Notes: generated by a model not told the origin, from the sequence alone. Counted from the stretch's first letter, positions 8,987-18,270 are shown. The stretch is DNA of 64,000 bases from Steroidobacteraceae bacterium (GCA_025458905.1 JALORN010000021.1:1-64000); one strand, 5' to 3'. Numbers and translations: made by a program.

Positions 8987-10153
8987 ATGCCCAGGCCCTT
9001 CACCCTGCGCGCCCCGGACGACCATGGACCGGCCAAGGCCGCCGCGGCCGCGGCCGGGTGCGCGCGCGCGGCATGCGATGCGCGCGCCCGGCCCGGGAGC
9101 GCCGCCGCTGGCGCGCTGCGCCACGCGGTGCCCGCTGCGATCCGGGCGCTTGCGGCTTTCGCTCTGTCCGTCCCGCTCGTGGCGGTCGCCGGGGAACCGA
9201 CGCTACGCGAGCTCGCGCGGGCGCGCTTCGGCTCGCCCACGTCGCTGCCTGCGCCTGCGGCGCCGGCCGACGGTGCACCCGAGCGACTCGGCCGGGCGCT
9301 GTTCTTCGACACCCGGCTCGGCAGCGACGGCCGCACCGGTTGCGTGAGCTGCCACCTGCCCGGGCAGCACGGGGCCGACGGCGTCGCGCGGTCCAGGGAT
9401 GCGCGAGGCCGGCTCACGGATCGCAACTCCCCGACCGTGTTCGACGCCGCCGCGCTGCCCGCGCTGCGCTGGCGCGGCGACCGGCGCGACGCCGCGCACC
9501 AGGCCGAGGACTCGATCGTGGGCTCGATGGGCCACGACTCCACCGCAGCGTTCGAGGCGCGCCTGCTGGCGCTCGGCTACGGGCCCGCCTTCGCCGCCGC
9601 GTTCCCGGCCGCATCCGCGACGCCCCGCGCGGCCGACTTCGGCCGGGCGCTGCAGGCCTACCAGCGGACGCTCGCGACCTCGTCGGCGTTCGGCCGCTGG
9701 CTCGCGGGCGAGGACGGCGCCCTCGCGGCGCGCCAGCAGCGCGGCCTCGCCGCCTTCCTCGGGCGCGGCTGCGCCGGCTGCCACGACGGCCCGCAGCTCG
9801 GCGGACGGCAGTTCCGCAAGTTCGGGCTCACCCGGGACTACTGGCTGGCCACCGGCTCGACGTCGCGCGATCCGGGCCGCTACGCGCTGACGCGCGACGA
9901 GGCCGACCGGAACGTGTTCCGCGTGCCGATGCTGCGGCACGTGGCACGCACCGCGCCGTACTTCCACGATGGCTCGGTGCCTTCGCTGCGCGAGGCTGTG
10001 CGCATCATGGGGACGCTGCAGCTCGACCTCGCGCTGCCCGGCGACGAACTCGACGCCATCGTCGACTTCCTAGGCGCGCTGGACGGGCCCGTCCCGCAGC
10101 ACTTCTCGCCGCCGGACACCGTCCGCGCGACGCCAGGCGCGGCGGCACGCTGA
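8987..10153 (+). CDS. Dihaem cytochrome c peroxidase / MauG family protein
   Basis: Periplasmic dihaem c-type cytochrome of 388 residues. It has two CxxCH haem sites: C119-V-S-C122-H123 in the N-terminal domain and C262-A-G-C265-H266 in the C-terminal domain. The family-typical 'GRALFFDTRLGSDG' precedes the first and 'RNVFRVPMLRHV' and 'PYFHDGSV' follow the second. The first 68 residues contain a long Ala/Arg-rich lead and then a hydrophobic signal segment ending near 'VAVAGEP', so the true start may lie downstream of the ATG at 8987. Members reduce hydrogen peroxide (CcpA) or modify proteins (MauG); which applies is not clear. Confidence 0.88.
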   Translation: MPRPFTLRAPDDHGPAKAAAAAAGCARAACDARARPGSAAAGALRHAVPAAIRALAAFALSVPLVAVAGEPTLRELARARFGSPTSLPAPAAPADGAPERLGRALFFDTRLGSDGRTGCVSCHLPGQHGADGVARSRDARGRLTDRNSPTVFDAAALPALRWRGDRRDAAHQAEDSIVGSMGHDSTAAFEARLLALGYGPAFAAAFPAASATPRAADFGRALQAYQRTLATSSAFGRWLAGEDGALAARQQRGLAAFLGRGCAGCHDGPQLGGRQFRKFGLTRDYWLATGSTSRDPGRYALTRDEADRNVFRVPMLRHVARTAPYFHDGSVPSLREAVRIMGTLQLDLALPGDELDAIVDFLGALDGPVPQHFSPPDTVRATPGAAAR

Positions 10154-10210
10154 GCCCCGGCAACGCCTCCGGCGCGAAGCCGTCGCGCAGGCGCTTCGCC
10201 CGCGCGCGCC

Positions 10211-10921
10211 TCACGCCGCGGCGCGCGCCTCCCCGCCCGTGCCCTCGTCGCCCCCGGCGCGCCTCGCGCGCAGCGCGAACGCGATCCGGAACACGCCGGT
10301 GGCGATCGCCCAGCCCGCGACGAAGTAGACGATCGAGCGGCTGCCCGCCACCGGATCGGCGGCGATCAGGACGCCGAAGGCTATGGACAGCGCCCCGGTC
10401 AGGTACAGCAGCCACTCGCGCTGCGTGCGCTGCCGGACCCGCCACCCGAGCAGCAGCAGGAAGACACCGAGCGCCACCGCCTGGAACGCGACCAGCAGCA
10501 CGAAGGCCGCGACGCCGACCGGCGGGTTCAGCAGCGCATAGGCGCCCACCAGCACGCCGAGCAGGCCGATCGCGAGCACGATCCACCAGCCATCCTTCTG
10601 CCGGTGCAGCAGCCCGCCCACGACGTTCGCGACGCCATCGACCAGCACGGCGGCCGCGAAGAACAGTGCCAGCACCAGCAACGCCACTTCGGGCCTCGCG
10701 ATCGCGAGCACGCCGAACGCGAGCGAGGCGATGCCGCCGAGCAGGAACACCCACCAGGTGCGCCGGCACAGCGTCGCCGCATCGCTGCCGGAGACCTCGC
10801 CCGCGCGCCCCGCGGGACCGGCATTCGCCGCGGGCTCGCTGGCCGGGCGCTCGAGCCCGCTGGCCATGGCCGGCCGCTCGGGCGCCTGCGCCGAGGGGAT
10901 CGGGACTTCGGGCGTGGCCAT
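10211..10921 (-). CDS. HdeD/DUF308 family membrane protein
   Basis: A 236-residue integral membrane protein with a Pro/Ala-rich N-terminal tail of about 50 residues and then six hydrophobic segments arranged as two DUF308 repeats. The start of each repeat shows the 'G..SL.FGVLAI..P' pattern ('GGIASLAFGVLAIARPEV' and 'TGALSIAFGVLIAADP'). E. coli HdeD of this family contributes to acid resistance; the role here is unknown. I prefer the ATG at 10921; a GTG three codons upstream is also in frame. Divergent from the ybhP operon with a 185-base gap. Confidence 0.85.
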   Translation of the reverse strand: MATPEVPIPSAQAPERPAMASGLERPASEPAANAGPAGRAGEVSGSDAATLCRRTWWVFLLGGIASLAFGVLAIARPEVALLVLALFFAAAVLVDGVANVVGGLLHRQKDGWWIVLAIGLLGVLVGAYALLNPPVGVAAFVLLVAFQAVALGVFLLLLGWRVRQRTQREWLLYLTGALSIAFGVLIAADPVAGSRSIVYFVAGWAIATGVFRIAFALRARRAGGDEGTGGEARAAA

Positions 10922-11106
10922 GGTGATCACCAGTGATCGTGACGAGACCGATGCACAGGCTCGCGCGCCAGCCGCGTGCCCGCCGTCGGCCGGGACGCGG
11001 CGACGCCCTTGGGACCGCAGGCCGGGTCACGGCCAGTCGCGTCCTACAGCCTGGCGCGAAGCCGTCCCGATGCGCGCGCTGCCACGACGACGAGACCATC
11101 GCGTCG

Positions 11107-11838
11107 ATGACCGAACGTGCCGACGCTCGGCGCCTGCGCGTGCTCACCGTGAACATTCACAAGGGCTGGACCGCATGGCGGGGGCGATACATGCTCGAGG
11201 AGCTGCGCGAGGCGCTGCGTGCCGTCGCGAGCGACCTCGTGCTGCTGCAGGAAGTGCACGGCCCGCGCGAAGGGCTCGCCGGCGCGCAGGCCGAGTACCT
11301 GGCCGACACGCTGTGGCAGGACCACGCCTGGGCGCGTAACGCCGTCGTGCGCGGCGGCGGGCACGGCAACGCCGTGCTGTCGCGCTGGCCGATCCGCGAG
11401 CGTACCAACCACGACGTCTCGCAGCCGGGGGACGAACCGCGCGGCCTGTTGCACTGCGTGCTCGGCCTGCCGGGCGCCGACGTGCACGCGATCTGCGTGC
11501 ACCTCGGCCTGCTCGAGTCGCACCGCCACCGCCAGCTGCGACGGCTCTGCGAGGTCGTCCGCGACGCAGTGCCGCCCGGCGCTCCACTGGTGGTCGCGGG
11601 GGACTTCAACGACTGGCGCCTGCGCGCCGACGCGCTGCTGCAGCGGGTCGGGTTGCACGAGGTGCATCGCCACGCGCACGGCCGGCACGCGCGCAGCTTC
11701 CCGGCGCGCTGGCCGCTGCTGCGGCTCGACCGGATCTACGTCGGCCGCGTCGCCGCGCACCGCCCGATCGAGCTGCCGCGACGGCCGTGGGCGCGCCTCT
11801 CCGACCACGCCCCACTCGCCGCGGAGGTGATCCTGTGA
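11107..11838 (+). CDS. ybhP: Endonuclease/exonuclease/phosphatase family protein YbhP
   Basis: A 243-residue protein of the EEP (DNase I-like) metallophosphoesterase fold. Visible motifs are 'VNIHKGW' near residue 14, 'LLQEVHG' with the metal Glu near 43, 'HGNAVLSRWP' near 84, 'AGDFNDW' near 162 and 'SDHAPL' at the C-terminus. E. coli YbhP, encoded next to clsB and ybhN as here, has no proven substrate; lipid phosphodiester cleavage is plausible from the context. The stop overlaps the clsB start (GTGA at 11835-11838), showing translational coupling. The ATG at 11107 is chosen because the fold begins right after it. Confidence 0.87.
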   Translation: MTERADARRLRVLTVNIHKGWTAWRGRYMLEELREALRAVASDLVLLQEVHGPREGLAGAQAEYLADTLWQDHAWARNAVVRGGGHGNAVLSRWPIRERTNHDVSQPGDEPRGLLHCVLGLPGADVHAICVHLGLLESHRHRQLRRLCEVVRDAVPPGAPLVVAGDFNDWRLRADALLQRVGLHEVHRHAHGRHARSFPARWPLLRLDRIYVGRVAAHRPIELPRRPWARLSDHAPLAAEVIL

Positions 11839-13136
11839 AGCGCCGTCCCGACTGGTTGCCCGGCAACCGCATCACGCTGCTCGAGAACGGCGAGCAGTTC
11901 TACCCGCGCGTGTTCGAGTCGATCGCCGCCGCGCGCCGCGAGGTGCTGGTCGAGACCTTCATCTGGTTCGACGACAAGGTCGGCCGCGCGCTGCGCGACG
12001 TGCTGGCCGCCGCGGCGCGGCGCGGGGTCCGCGTGCACGTGCTGTTCGACGGCTGGGGCTCGCCGGGGATCGACGCGGAGTTCAGTCGCTCGATGATCGA
12101 GGCAGGAGTGCAGCTGCGCGCCTTCGAGCCGGTGCAGTGGCTGCTCGGCGTGCGCGTCAACCTGCTGCGGCGGATGCACCGCAAGCTGGCGGTGGTCGAT
12201 GGCGAGCGCGCGTTCGTCGGCGGCATCAACTACTCCGCCGACCACCTCGCCGACTACGGCCCGGAGGCCAAGCAGGACTACGCCGTCGAGGTCGAGGGCC
12301 CGCTGGTCGCCGAGATCCACGCGTTCTGCCTCGCCAGCCTCGAGACGCCCCAGCCGGCGCGCGAGCGCTGGCGCCTCGCCTACCGGCGCTTCCGCGACCG
12401 GCACGGGTGGCGCGACTGGGCGGGCTCGCTGCGCCGCCACGCCCGCGGGCGCGCGGCCGCAGCGGGCAGCGCGGCACCGGGCGCGGCAGCCGACCTCGCC
12501 GAGGGCGCGGCGCCCGGCGCGCTCGCAGCCTTCGTGACGCGCGACAACCACTTCCACCGCGACGACATCGAGCGCCAGTACCTCCTGGCGATGCGCCTCG
12601 CGCGCGAGCGGATCGTGATCGCCAACGCGTACTTCTTCCCCGGCTGGCGCCTGCTCCACGAAATGCGGCGCGCGGCCCGGCGCGGCGTGCAGGTCGACCT
12701 GGTGCTGCAGGGCGAGGCCGACATGGCGATCGTGAAGACCGCCGCCTCGATGCTGCATGCCCACCTCGTCGGGTCGGGCGTGCGCGTGTTCGAGTACTGC
12801 GAGCGGCCCCTGCACGGCAAGGTCGCGGTGATCGACGACACCTGGGCGACCGTCGGCTCGAGCAACCTCGACCCGATCTCGCTGGGCCTGAACCTCGAGG
12901 CGAACGTCCTGGTGCGTGACCGGGAGTTCGCCGTCGAGCTGCGGCGCCGCCTCGACCACCTGATGCGGCACCGCTGCAGGCAAGTGCAGGTGGAGTCGCC
13001 CGGCTGGCTGCTCGCCGGGTGGATCGCGCTGCGCAGCACGCTCGTGTTCCACTTCCTGCGGCGCTTCCCGCGCTGGGCGCTGCAGCTGCCGCGCCAGGCG
13101 GCGAAAGTGGCGCCGTTGCAGGCGAAGGGCGCGTGA
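11835..13136 (+). CDS. clsB: Cardiolipin synthase B (phospholipase D family)
   Basis: A 433-residue enzyme with two phospholipase-D HKD motifs: 'HRKLAVVDGERAFVGG' near residue 116 and 'HGKVAVIDDTWATVGSSN' near 328. ClsB joins phosphatidylglycerol, or phosphatidylglycerol with phosphatidylethanolamine or glycerol, into cardiolipin or phosphatidylglycerol at the inner membrane. There is no N-terminal transmembrane pair, which fits ClsB rather than ClsA. The GTG start at 11835 overlaps the ybhP stop, and its stop overlaps the next GTG, so the three genes form a coupled operon in the order ybhP-clsB-ybhN known from E. coli. Confidence 0.92.
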   Translation: MKRRPDWLPGNRITLLENGEQFYPRVFESIAAARREVLVETFIWFDDKVGRALRDVLAAAARRGVRVHVLFDGWGSPGIDAEFSRSMIEAGVQLRAFEPVQWLLGVRVNLLRRMHRKLAVVDGERAFVGGINYSADHLADYGPEAKQDYAVEVEGPLVAEIHAFCLASLETPQPARERWRLAYRRFRDRHGWRDWAGSLRRHARGRAAAAGSAAPGAAADLAEGAAPGALAAFVTRDNHFHRDDIERQYLLAMRLARERIVIANAYFFPGWRLLHEMRRAARRGVQVDLVLQGEADMAIVKTAASMLHAHLVGSGVRVFEYCERPLHGKVAVIDDTWATVGSSNLDPISLGLNLEANVLVRDREFAVELRRRLDHLMRHRCRQVQVESPGWLLAGWIALRSTLVFHFLRRFPRWALQLPRQAAKVAPLQAKGA

Positions 13137-14110
13137 GCGCGTCGGCACCCGGAGGGCGGGCACGGCTGCTGAAGCTCGCGCCCTGGGGGCTCGCGATCCT
13201 GGTGCTGGCGCTCGTCGGCCGCCAGGCGATGACGCTCGACTGGGCCGAGGTGTGGGCCGCGTTGCGCGCGCAGTCGACGGCGACGCTGGGACTCGCGCTG
13301 CTGCTCGCGGCGCTGAGCCACGGCCTCTACGCGAGCTTCGACCTGGTCAGCCGGCGCATGCTCCGTCACGGGCTGACGGCCTGGCGCACCGCCGTGACGG
13401 CGGCGACCAGCTATGCGTTCAACCTCAACTTCGGGGCACTGTTGGGCGGCATGGCCCTGCGGCTGCGCATGTACACGCGGCAAGGCGTCGACGCCGCGAT
13501 CGCCGGCCAGGTGATCGCCTGGAGCCTCGTCACCAACTGGCTCGGCTACTTCCTGGTCGGAGGGATCGTGCTCGGCCTCGCGCCGCCGCCCGTCCCCGAA
13601 GAGTGGCCCCTGACACGCGACGCGCTGCGCGTCGCCGGCCTCGCGATCGGCGCACTCGGCGTCGCCTATCTCGTCGCTTGTGGCGTCTCGAGGCGCCGCG
13701 AGCTGCGCTGGCGCGAGCACCGGCTGGCGTTGCCGCGCGCACGGATCGCGCTGCTCCAGGCGGCGCTGTCGAGCGCGAACTGGCTGCTGATCGGCACCCT
13801 CGTCTGGATGCTGCTCGGCCGGCGCGTGGAGTTCGCGACCACCGTCGCGGTGCTGCAGCTCGCGGCGGTCGCGGGCGTCGTCACGCACGTGCCGGCCGGC
13901 CTCGGCGTGCTGGAGGCCGTGTTCCTGGCGACGCTCGGCAGCCGTCTGCCGCAGACCCAGTTGCTGGCGGCACTGCTCGCCTATCGCGCCACCTACTACC
14001 TCGCGCCGCTCGCCTGGGCGGTGCCGGCGTACTTCCTCGGCGAGGGCCGCGGACGAGCCCTGGTGCAGGTCCCGCTCAGGACCTGCGGTAGATCGTCTTC
14101 CCGTCCTTGA
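13133..14110 (+). CDS. ybhN: YbhN/UPF0104 family inner-membrane protein
   Basis: A 325-residue polytopic membrane protein of the lysylphosphatidylglycerol synthase transmembrane-region family. About eight hydrophobic segments are visible, with the family-typical 'SYAFNLNFGALLGGMALRL' near residue 98 and 'THVPAGLGVLEAVFLATLG' near 250 (consistent with a lipid-handling membrane domain). No aminoacyl-transferase domain follows, so it is the membrane part alone. Start is the GTG overlapping the clsB stop. The last 35 bases overlap the end of the convergent amidohydrolase gene, and the C-terminal 'TCGRSSSRP' is probably a read-through tail. Confidence 0.87.
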   Translation: MSASAPGGRARLLKLAPWGLAILVLALVGRQAMTLDWAEVWAALRAQSTATLGLALLLAALSHGLYASFDLVSRRMLRHGLTAWRTAVTAATSYAFNLNFGALLGGMALRLRMYTRQGVDAAIAGQVIAWSLVTNWLGYFLVGGIVLGLAPPPVPEEWPLTRDALRVAGLAIGALGVAYLVACGVSRRRELRWREHRLALPRARIALLQAALSSANWLLIGTLVWMLLGRRVEFATTVAVLQLAAVAGVVTHVPAGLGVLEAVFLATLGSRLPQTQLLAALLAYRATYYLAPLAWAVPAYFLGEGRGRALVQVPLRTCGRSSSRP

Positions 14111-15803
14111 TCGTCTCGAGGACCTGGATGTCCTTGATCTGCATCGGCTCGACCTTCAGCGGATTGCGGTCGAGGATCACGAGGTCCGCGCGCTTGCCGG
14201 GCACGAGCGAGCCCTTCGAGTCCTGCTCCATGTACTGTCGCGCCACGTTGATCGTCATGGCCTTCAGCCCCTCGAGCGGCGTGATGCGCTGCCCGGGGCC
14301 GACCTCGGCGCCGGCACGGGACACGCGGTTGACCGCCGACCAGAGCATGAACATCTGGTCGAGCGGCGCGACCACGAAGTCCGTGTGGTTGGTCGGCGCC
14401 AGGCCCTTGTCGATCGCATCGCGCATCGGGCTGATGTAGGCCGCCTGTTCGGCACCGCGGTTCGCGAGGTGAGCCTCGTAGAAATAGTAGGTGTGCAGCG
14501 TGTAGAGCGACGGCGTGATCCGGTAGGCGAGGTACTTGTCGAGGTGGTCCTTGCGCGTGAACTGCGCATGGATCAGCGTCACGTGCCGGTCCTTGCCCGG
14601 GTCGTCGGCGGCGACCTTCTCGTGGACCTTCAGGAAGGCGTCGATGGCCGCATCGCCGTTGGCGTGCAGGTTCAGGGGCACGCCGAGCGCGTAGACGCCG
14701 GCGACCGCCTTCTCGATCATCGGCGGCAGCGCGGCGAGCTCGCCCTTCCAGTTCTTCTGGCCCCCGGGACCCCCGGTCAGGTAGGGCGTGGTGAACGCCG
14801 CGGTCTTGCCCTGGGGTGAGCCGTCGATCGTGATCTTGACGCCGCCGATCTTCAGGCCGTTCTCGTACTTCAGCCAACCCGAGGCCGGATACTTCTTCAG
14901 GATCGCATCGAGATCGGTGATGAAGGGATAGGCGATCACGTCGATCAGGTTCGCCCCGCCGGCGGCGGCGCGCTTCAGCACGTCGAGCTCGGGCGCGTGC
15001 GTCGCGCCCTCGTGCGCCGTCGTGATGCCGTGCCTCGCGTAGAGCCTCTGGCCCGCCTTCGACCACTCCACTTCCTGCTCGGGCGTGGGCTTCGGCAACG
15101 CGGCGAACACGGGCAGCCAGGCCGTCTCCATGATCAGGCCCCAGGGTTCCTGGGTCCCCGGCTTGCGGACGATGATGCCGCCCGGCGGCGTGCGCGTCGC
15201 GGCCGAGATGCCGAACTGCTTCAGCGCCAGGGAGTTCAGCACGCCACCGTGCATCGAGACGTGGCCGACGAGCACGGGGTGGTCGGGCAGGGCCGCGTCG
15301 AGGTCGTCGCGGTTGAGCAGGCGCCCGCCCGGCATCACGTTCTCGTCGTAGCCGTAGGCCTGGATCATCGTGCCCTTGGGCACCCGGTTCTGGTCGCGGA
15401 ACTTCACCAGCTCGGCGACGATGCTCTCCACGTCCTTGCCGGGGCCGGCCGGTGGTGCATAGAGGTTGACCTGGTTCGCGACGGTCAGGGAACTGAAGTA
15501 GTGGCTGTGCGCGTCGAGGAATCCGGGCAGCAGCGCCTTGCCCGCGAGATCGACCACCTGGGTCGCGGCGCCCTGGTGGGCCCGCTCGAGATCGGCGCGC
15601 GAGCCGACGGCGAGGATCCTGCCGTCCTTGACGGCGAGGGCCTCGGCGGCCGGCCGCGCATCGTCGACCGTGACCACGTCCGCGCCGACGTAGAGCGTGT
15701 CGGCCGCGGCCGCGCCGGAGGGCGCGGGCGGGGTTTTCGAACAGGCCGAGAGCAGCGCGACGGCGACTAGCGCAAGCAGCCGCTCGGATGGACGGACGGA
15801 CAT
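14076..15803 (-). CDS. YtcJ-like amidohydrolase lipoprotein
   Basis: A 575-residue metal-dependent amidohydrolase (amidohydrolase_3/YtcJ type). 'DAHSHYF' near residue 80 is the HxH metal site at the start of the TIM barrel, and 'VPGKRADLVILDRNPL' near the C-terminus closes the small beta domain. A lipoprotein signal ('LLALVAVALLSACSK', Cys about residue 22) places it in the periplasm or on the outer membrane. The ATG at 15803 is preceded by AGGGGGT. The longer upstream open frame has no homology. Substrate unknown; members hydrolyse amides, formamides or cyclic imides. Confidence 0.9.
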   Translation of the reverse strand: MSVRPSERLLALVAVALLSACSKTPPAPSGAAAADTLYVGADVVTVDDARPAAEALAVKDGRILAVGSRADLERAHQGAATQVVDLAGKALLPGFLDAHSHYFSSLTVANQVNLYAPPAGPGKDVESIVAELVKFRDQNRVPKGTMIQAYGYDENVMPGGRLLNRDDLDAALPDHPVLVGHVSMHGGVLNSLALKQFGISAATRTPPGGIIVRKPGTQEPWGLIMETAWLPVFAALPKPTPEQEVEWSKAGQRLYARHGITTAHEGATHAPELDVLKRAAAGGANLIDVIAYPFITDLDAILKKYPASGWLKYENGLKIGGVKITIDGSPQGKTAAFTTPYLTGGPGGQKNWKGELAALPPMIEKAVAGVYALGVPLNLHANGDAAIDAFLKVHEKVAADDPGKDRHVTLIHAQFTRKDHLDKYLAYRITPSLYTLHTYYFYEAHLANRGAEQAAYISPMRDAIDKGLAPTNHTDFVVAPLDQMFMLWSAVNRVSRAGAEVGPGQRITPLEGLKAMTINVARQYMEQDSKGSLVPGKRADLVILDRNPLKVEPMQIKDIQVLETIKDGKTIYRRS

Positions 15804-15945
15804 TGCACCCCCTGTGACCTGGATCTGCCATGGTGATCCGGGCCTTTGCAACCATCTTGCCCGACCTCGCGCAGCCGGGGAACCCGGAGATGCCCGAGGA
15901 GCGCCGGAGTCGCGCCGATGGACCCCGCTGCGGTCACGCGGTGCA

Positions 15946-17373
15946 TCAGGACATCGGCGGCTGCGGCATCCGCGACGGACAGCGGCAAAGAAGCATCGTG
16001 CCGCCGGTCGGCACCCGCTCCACCCGCAGTGATCCTCCGAGTTGCTCGGCACGGTACTGCATCAACCGCAGCGCCTGCCCGACCTCGCCCTCGGCCGGCG
16101 CCGGCGTGCCCTGCAGCTGATCGCACACCGTCAGCGACAGCATGCCGTCCGAATCCTCGACCGCGACCTGCACGCTGCGCGCGCCGCGATGCAGCGCCTC
16201 GTCCAGCGCATCCCGGGCGATGCCGTAGAGATGCTCGGCGCGCAGCGGCTCGGCGGGCGCAGCCAGGCCAGGCGGCGCCGAGAAGTCGATGCGCGCGCCG
16301 CTCGCGAGGGTGCGGCTGCGGCACAACTCGCGCAGCGCATGCACCAGACCGCCCTGCGCCGCACCGACCGGCGACATGCCCCGCGACGCGTCGCGGGTGC
16401 TGCCGATCGCGCCCTCGATCAGCTCGAGCACCCGATCCAGCAACGGCACCAGTTCCCGCTGGCCACCCGCGGCGATCCGCCGCGCGCCGGCGATCGAGTA
16501 GGCGATGCCGGCGAGTTGCTGTCCGAGCCCCTCGTGCAGGTCGGCGCCGATCCGCCGCCGCCCCTGGCTCTCGACCTCTAGGATCTTCCGCTCGAGCTGC
16601 GCGCGGTCGCTGACGTCCGCGATGCTGGTCGCGACGCCGACGATGCTCGAACCGGCCAGCGCGGGTGCCATGCGCACCTCGTGGACCCGCGCCGTCGCAG
16701 GGTCGGTGCAGCGATACTGGACCGGCTGCCGCTCGGCAACGACCGCGCCGTGCCACGCGGCGAACGCCGGCGGATCCGGCAGCCCCGGCACCTCCATCGC
16801 ATCGAGCCCGACCAGGTCCTCGCCCCCGCCGTTGCCGCCCGTGCCGCGGCTCGAGAACTCGATGCGCCGCTGCTCGTCGGTCAGCATCACCCACACCGGC
16901 AGCGCGGCGGATGCGGCGGCGAACTGGTTGCGGCCGCGGGCCACGGCGTCCTGCAGGCGGTGGCGCTCGTCGACGTCGAACGCCGCGCCGACCATGCGAC
17001 CGGGCGTGCCGTCCGCGGCCCGCTCGACGATCCGCGCCCGCATCGCGAGCCAGCGCCACTCGCCGGCGACGTCGCGCACGCGGTACTCGACCTCGTAGCG
17101 GTCGCGCCGGCCCTCGAGGTGCAGGCGCCAGGCCGGCTCGAGCCGTGCGTGGTGCTCCGGATCCATGATCGCCATCAGCTGCTCGACGTGCCGTTCCCCG
17201 TCGCAAGGGTGGACGCCGACGCGGACCGGCCAGTCGTTGAGCCAGCGCAGCGTGTCGGTGGCGGGGATCCATTCCCAGAAGCCGATCTCGGTGCTCCAGA
17301 CCGACGCCGGCAGGCGCACCTCGACGTCGGCGCGCGGCGCCTCGGATGACTCGGCAGGACCCCCGTCGTTCAT
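15946..17373 (-). CDS. PAS-containing NarX/DegS-type histidine kinase with degenerate ATP site
   Basis: A 475-residue protein with no transmembrane segment. Two PAS/PAC domains (about residues 25-140 and 150-265) precede a HisKA_3 dimerisation helix with 'RRRIGADLHEGLGQ' and phospho-acceptor H280. The C-terminal ATPase fold is recognisable but its ATP-binding boxes look degraded: the N-box reads 'ARDALDEALHRGA' where 'xEAxxNAxRHA' is usual, and the G1 box reads 'TVCDQLQGTP' instead of 'VxDDGxGF'. It may be kinase-dead or act as a partner or phosphatase. No response regulator is adjacent. The start ATG lies 63 bases from the hydrolase gene downstream. Confidence 0.82.
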   Translation of the reverse strand: MNDGGPAESSEAPRADVEVRLPASVWSTEIGFWEWIPATDTLRWLNDWPVRVGVHPCDGERHVEQLMAIMDPEHHARLEPAWRLHLEGRRDRYEVEYRVRDVAGEWRWLAMRARIVERAADGTPGRMVGAAFDVDERHRLQDAVARGRNQFAAASAALPVWVMLTDEQRRIEFSSRGTGGNGGGEDLVGLDAMEVPGLPDPPAFAAWHGAVVAERQPVQYRCTDPATARVHEVRMAPALAGSSIVGVATSIADVSDRAQLERKILEVESQGRRRIGADLHEGLGQQLAGIAYSIAGARRIAAGGQRELVPLLDRVLELIEGAIGSTRDASRGMSPVGAAQGGLVHALRELCRSRTLASGARIDFSAPPGLAAPAEPLRAEHLYGIARDALDEALHRGARSVQVAVEDSDGMLSLTVCDQLQGTPAPAEGEVGQALRLMQYRAEQLGGSLRVERVPTGGTMLLCRCPSRMPQPPMS

Positions 17374-17436
17374 GGCACGGTGTCGGCGGTCGTGGATGCC
17401 CCGGACACCGGGCGCACGTTACGCCCGGCGCGTCCG

Positions 17437-18270
17437 TCAGGACAAGCGGTCGGCGAAATCGCGCACGCAGGCAGCCACCTCGGCTGCCTGGGTCGCGAGG
17501 GCGGAGGCACCCTTGACCTGCGGCAGCTCGCGAAGCTCGCAGCCCGGGACCAGCCGCGCGCTCGCGCGCGTCGCCTCGGCCAGCACTTCGTCGGCGGCGA
17601 TCGCCAGGCACGGCACCGCGATCCGCGGCAGCCGCTCCTCGTAGGGCCAGCTCCAGACGCCGTGGTAGGTGAACCAGAAGTCCGGCCCCGCGACCATGTC
17701 CTGGCCGAAGACGCGCGTGCGCTCCTGCAGCGTGGCGCGCGCGGGCGCCTGGCGCACGTGCATGTCGTAGTACCACTCGACCTTCTTCCACCAGCCCTCG
17801 ACGTCGAGCCCGCGCGGCAGCGCCTCCAGGCGCTGGCGACGCTCGGCTGGCGTGCGCAACGGGAAGCCGTGCAGCACGATCCCGGCGACCAGCGCGGGCC
17901 TCGCCAGCGCCACCTGCGCGGCGAGCACGGCACCGGTGTGGTAGCCGAACAGCACCGGACGCCCGAGCGGTCCTGCGCCGAAGCCGAGCGACTCCAGCGC
18001 GCGCGCGAGGATCGCCGCGTACCAGTCGATCGACTGCGGTGCCGGCGGTCCGTCCGAGCCGCCGTAGCCCGGCGTGTCGGGCGCGACGACCAGCCGCTCG
18101 TGCGCCAGCTCGCGCATCAGCGGCTCGAACTCGAGCGACGACGTCGGCGTCTGGTGCAGGCAGACCACCGGCGTGCGCCGCGTCGCGCCCGCAGGCGGCT
18201 CGGCGCGCCGGTAGTGCAGCTGGCCGGCCCCGGCCTCGCCCAGGTCCACGTCGAGGTAGTGGCGGTGCAT
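17437..18270 (-). CDS. Alpha/beta-hydrolase fold protein with His at nucleophile elbow
   Basis: A 277-residue protein with the alpha/beta-hydrolase core: 'PVVCLHQTPTSSLEF' (oxyanion-hole region), 'VVAPDTPGYGGSD', and the nucleophile elbow 'LFGYHTGAVLAAQ'. The elbow is G109-Y-H111-T-G113, so the position normally held by Ser, Asp or Cys is His. The C-terminal part lacks an obvious 'GxH' catalytic histidine. It could be a divergent hydrolase subfamily, a decarboxylase-type member or a non-catalytic protein. It lies 6 bases after the FAD oxidoreductase gene on the same strand, suggesting one operon and a shared catabolic pathway. Confidence 0.82.
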   Translation of the reverse strand: MHRHYLDVDLGEAGAGQLHYRRAEPPAGATRRTPVVCLHQTPTSSLEFEPLMRELAHERLVVAPDTPGYGGSDGPPAPQSIDWYAAILARALESLGFGAGPLGRPVLFGYHTGAVLAAQVALARPALVAGIVLHGFPLRTPAERRQRLEALPRGLDVEGWWKKVEWYYDMHVRQAPARATLQERTRVFGQDMVAGPDFWFTYHGVWSWPYEERLPRIAVPCLAIAADEVLAEATRASARLVPGCELRELPQVKGASALATQAAEVAACVRDFADRLS

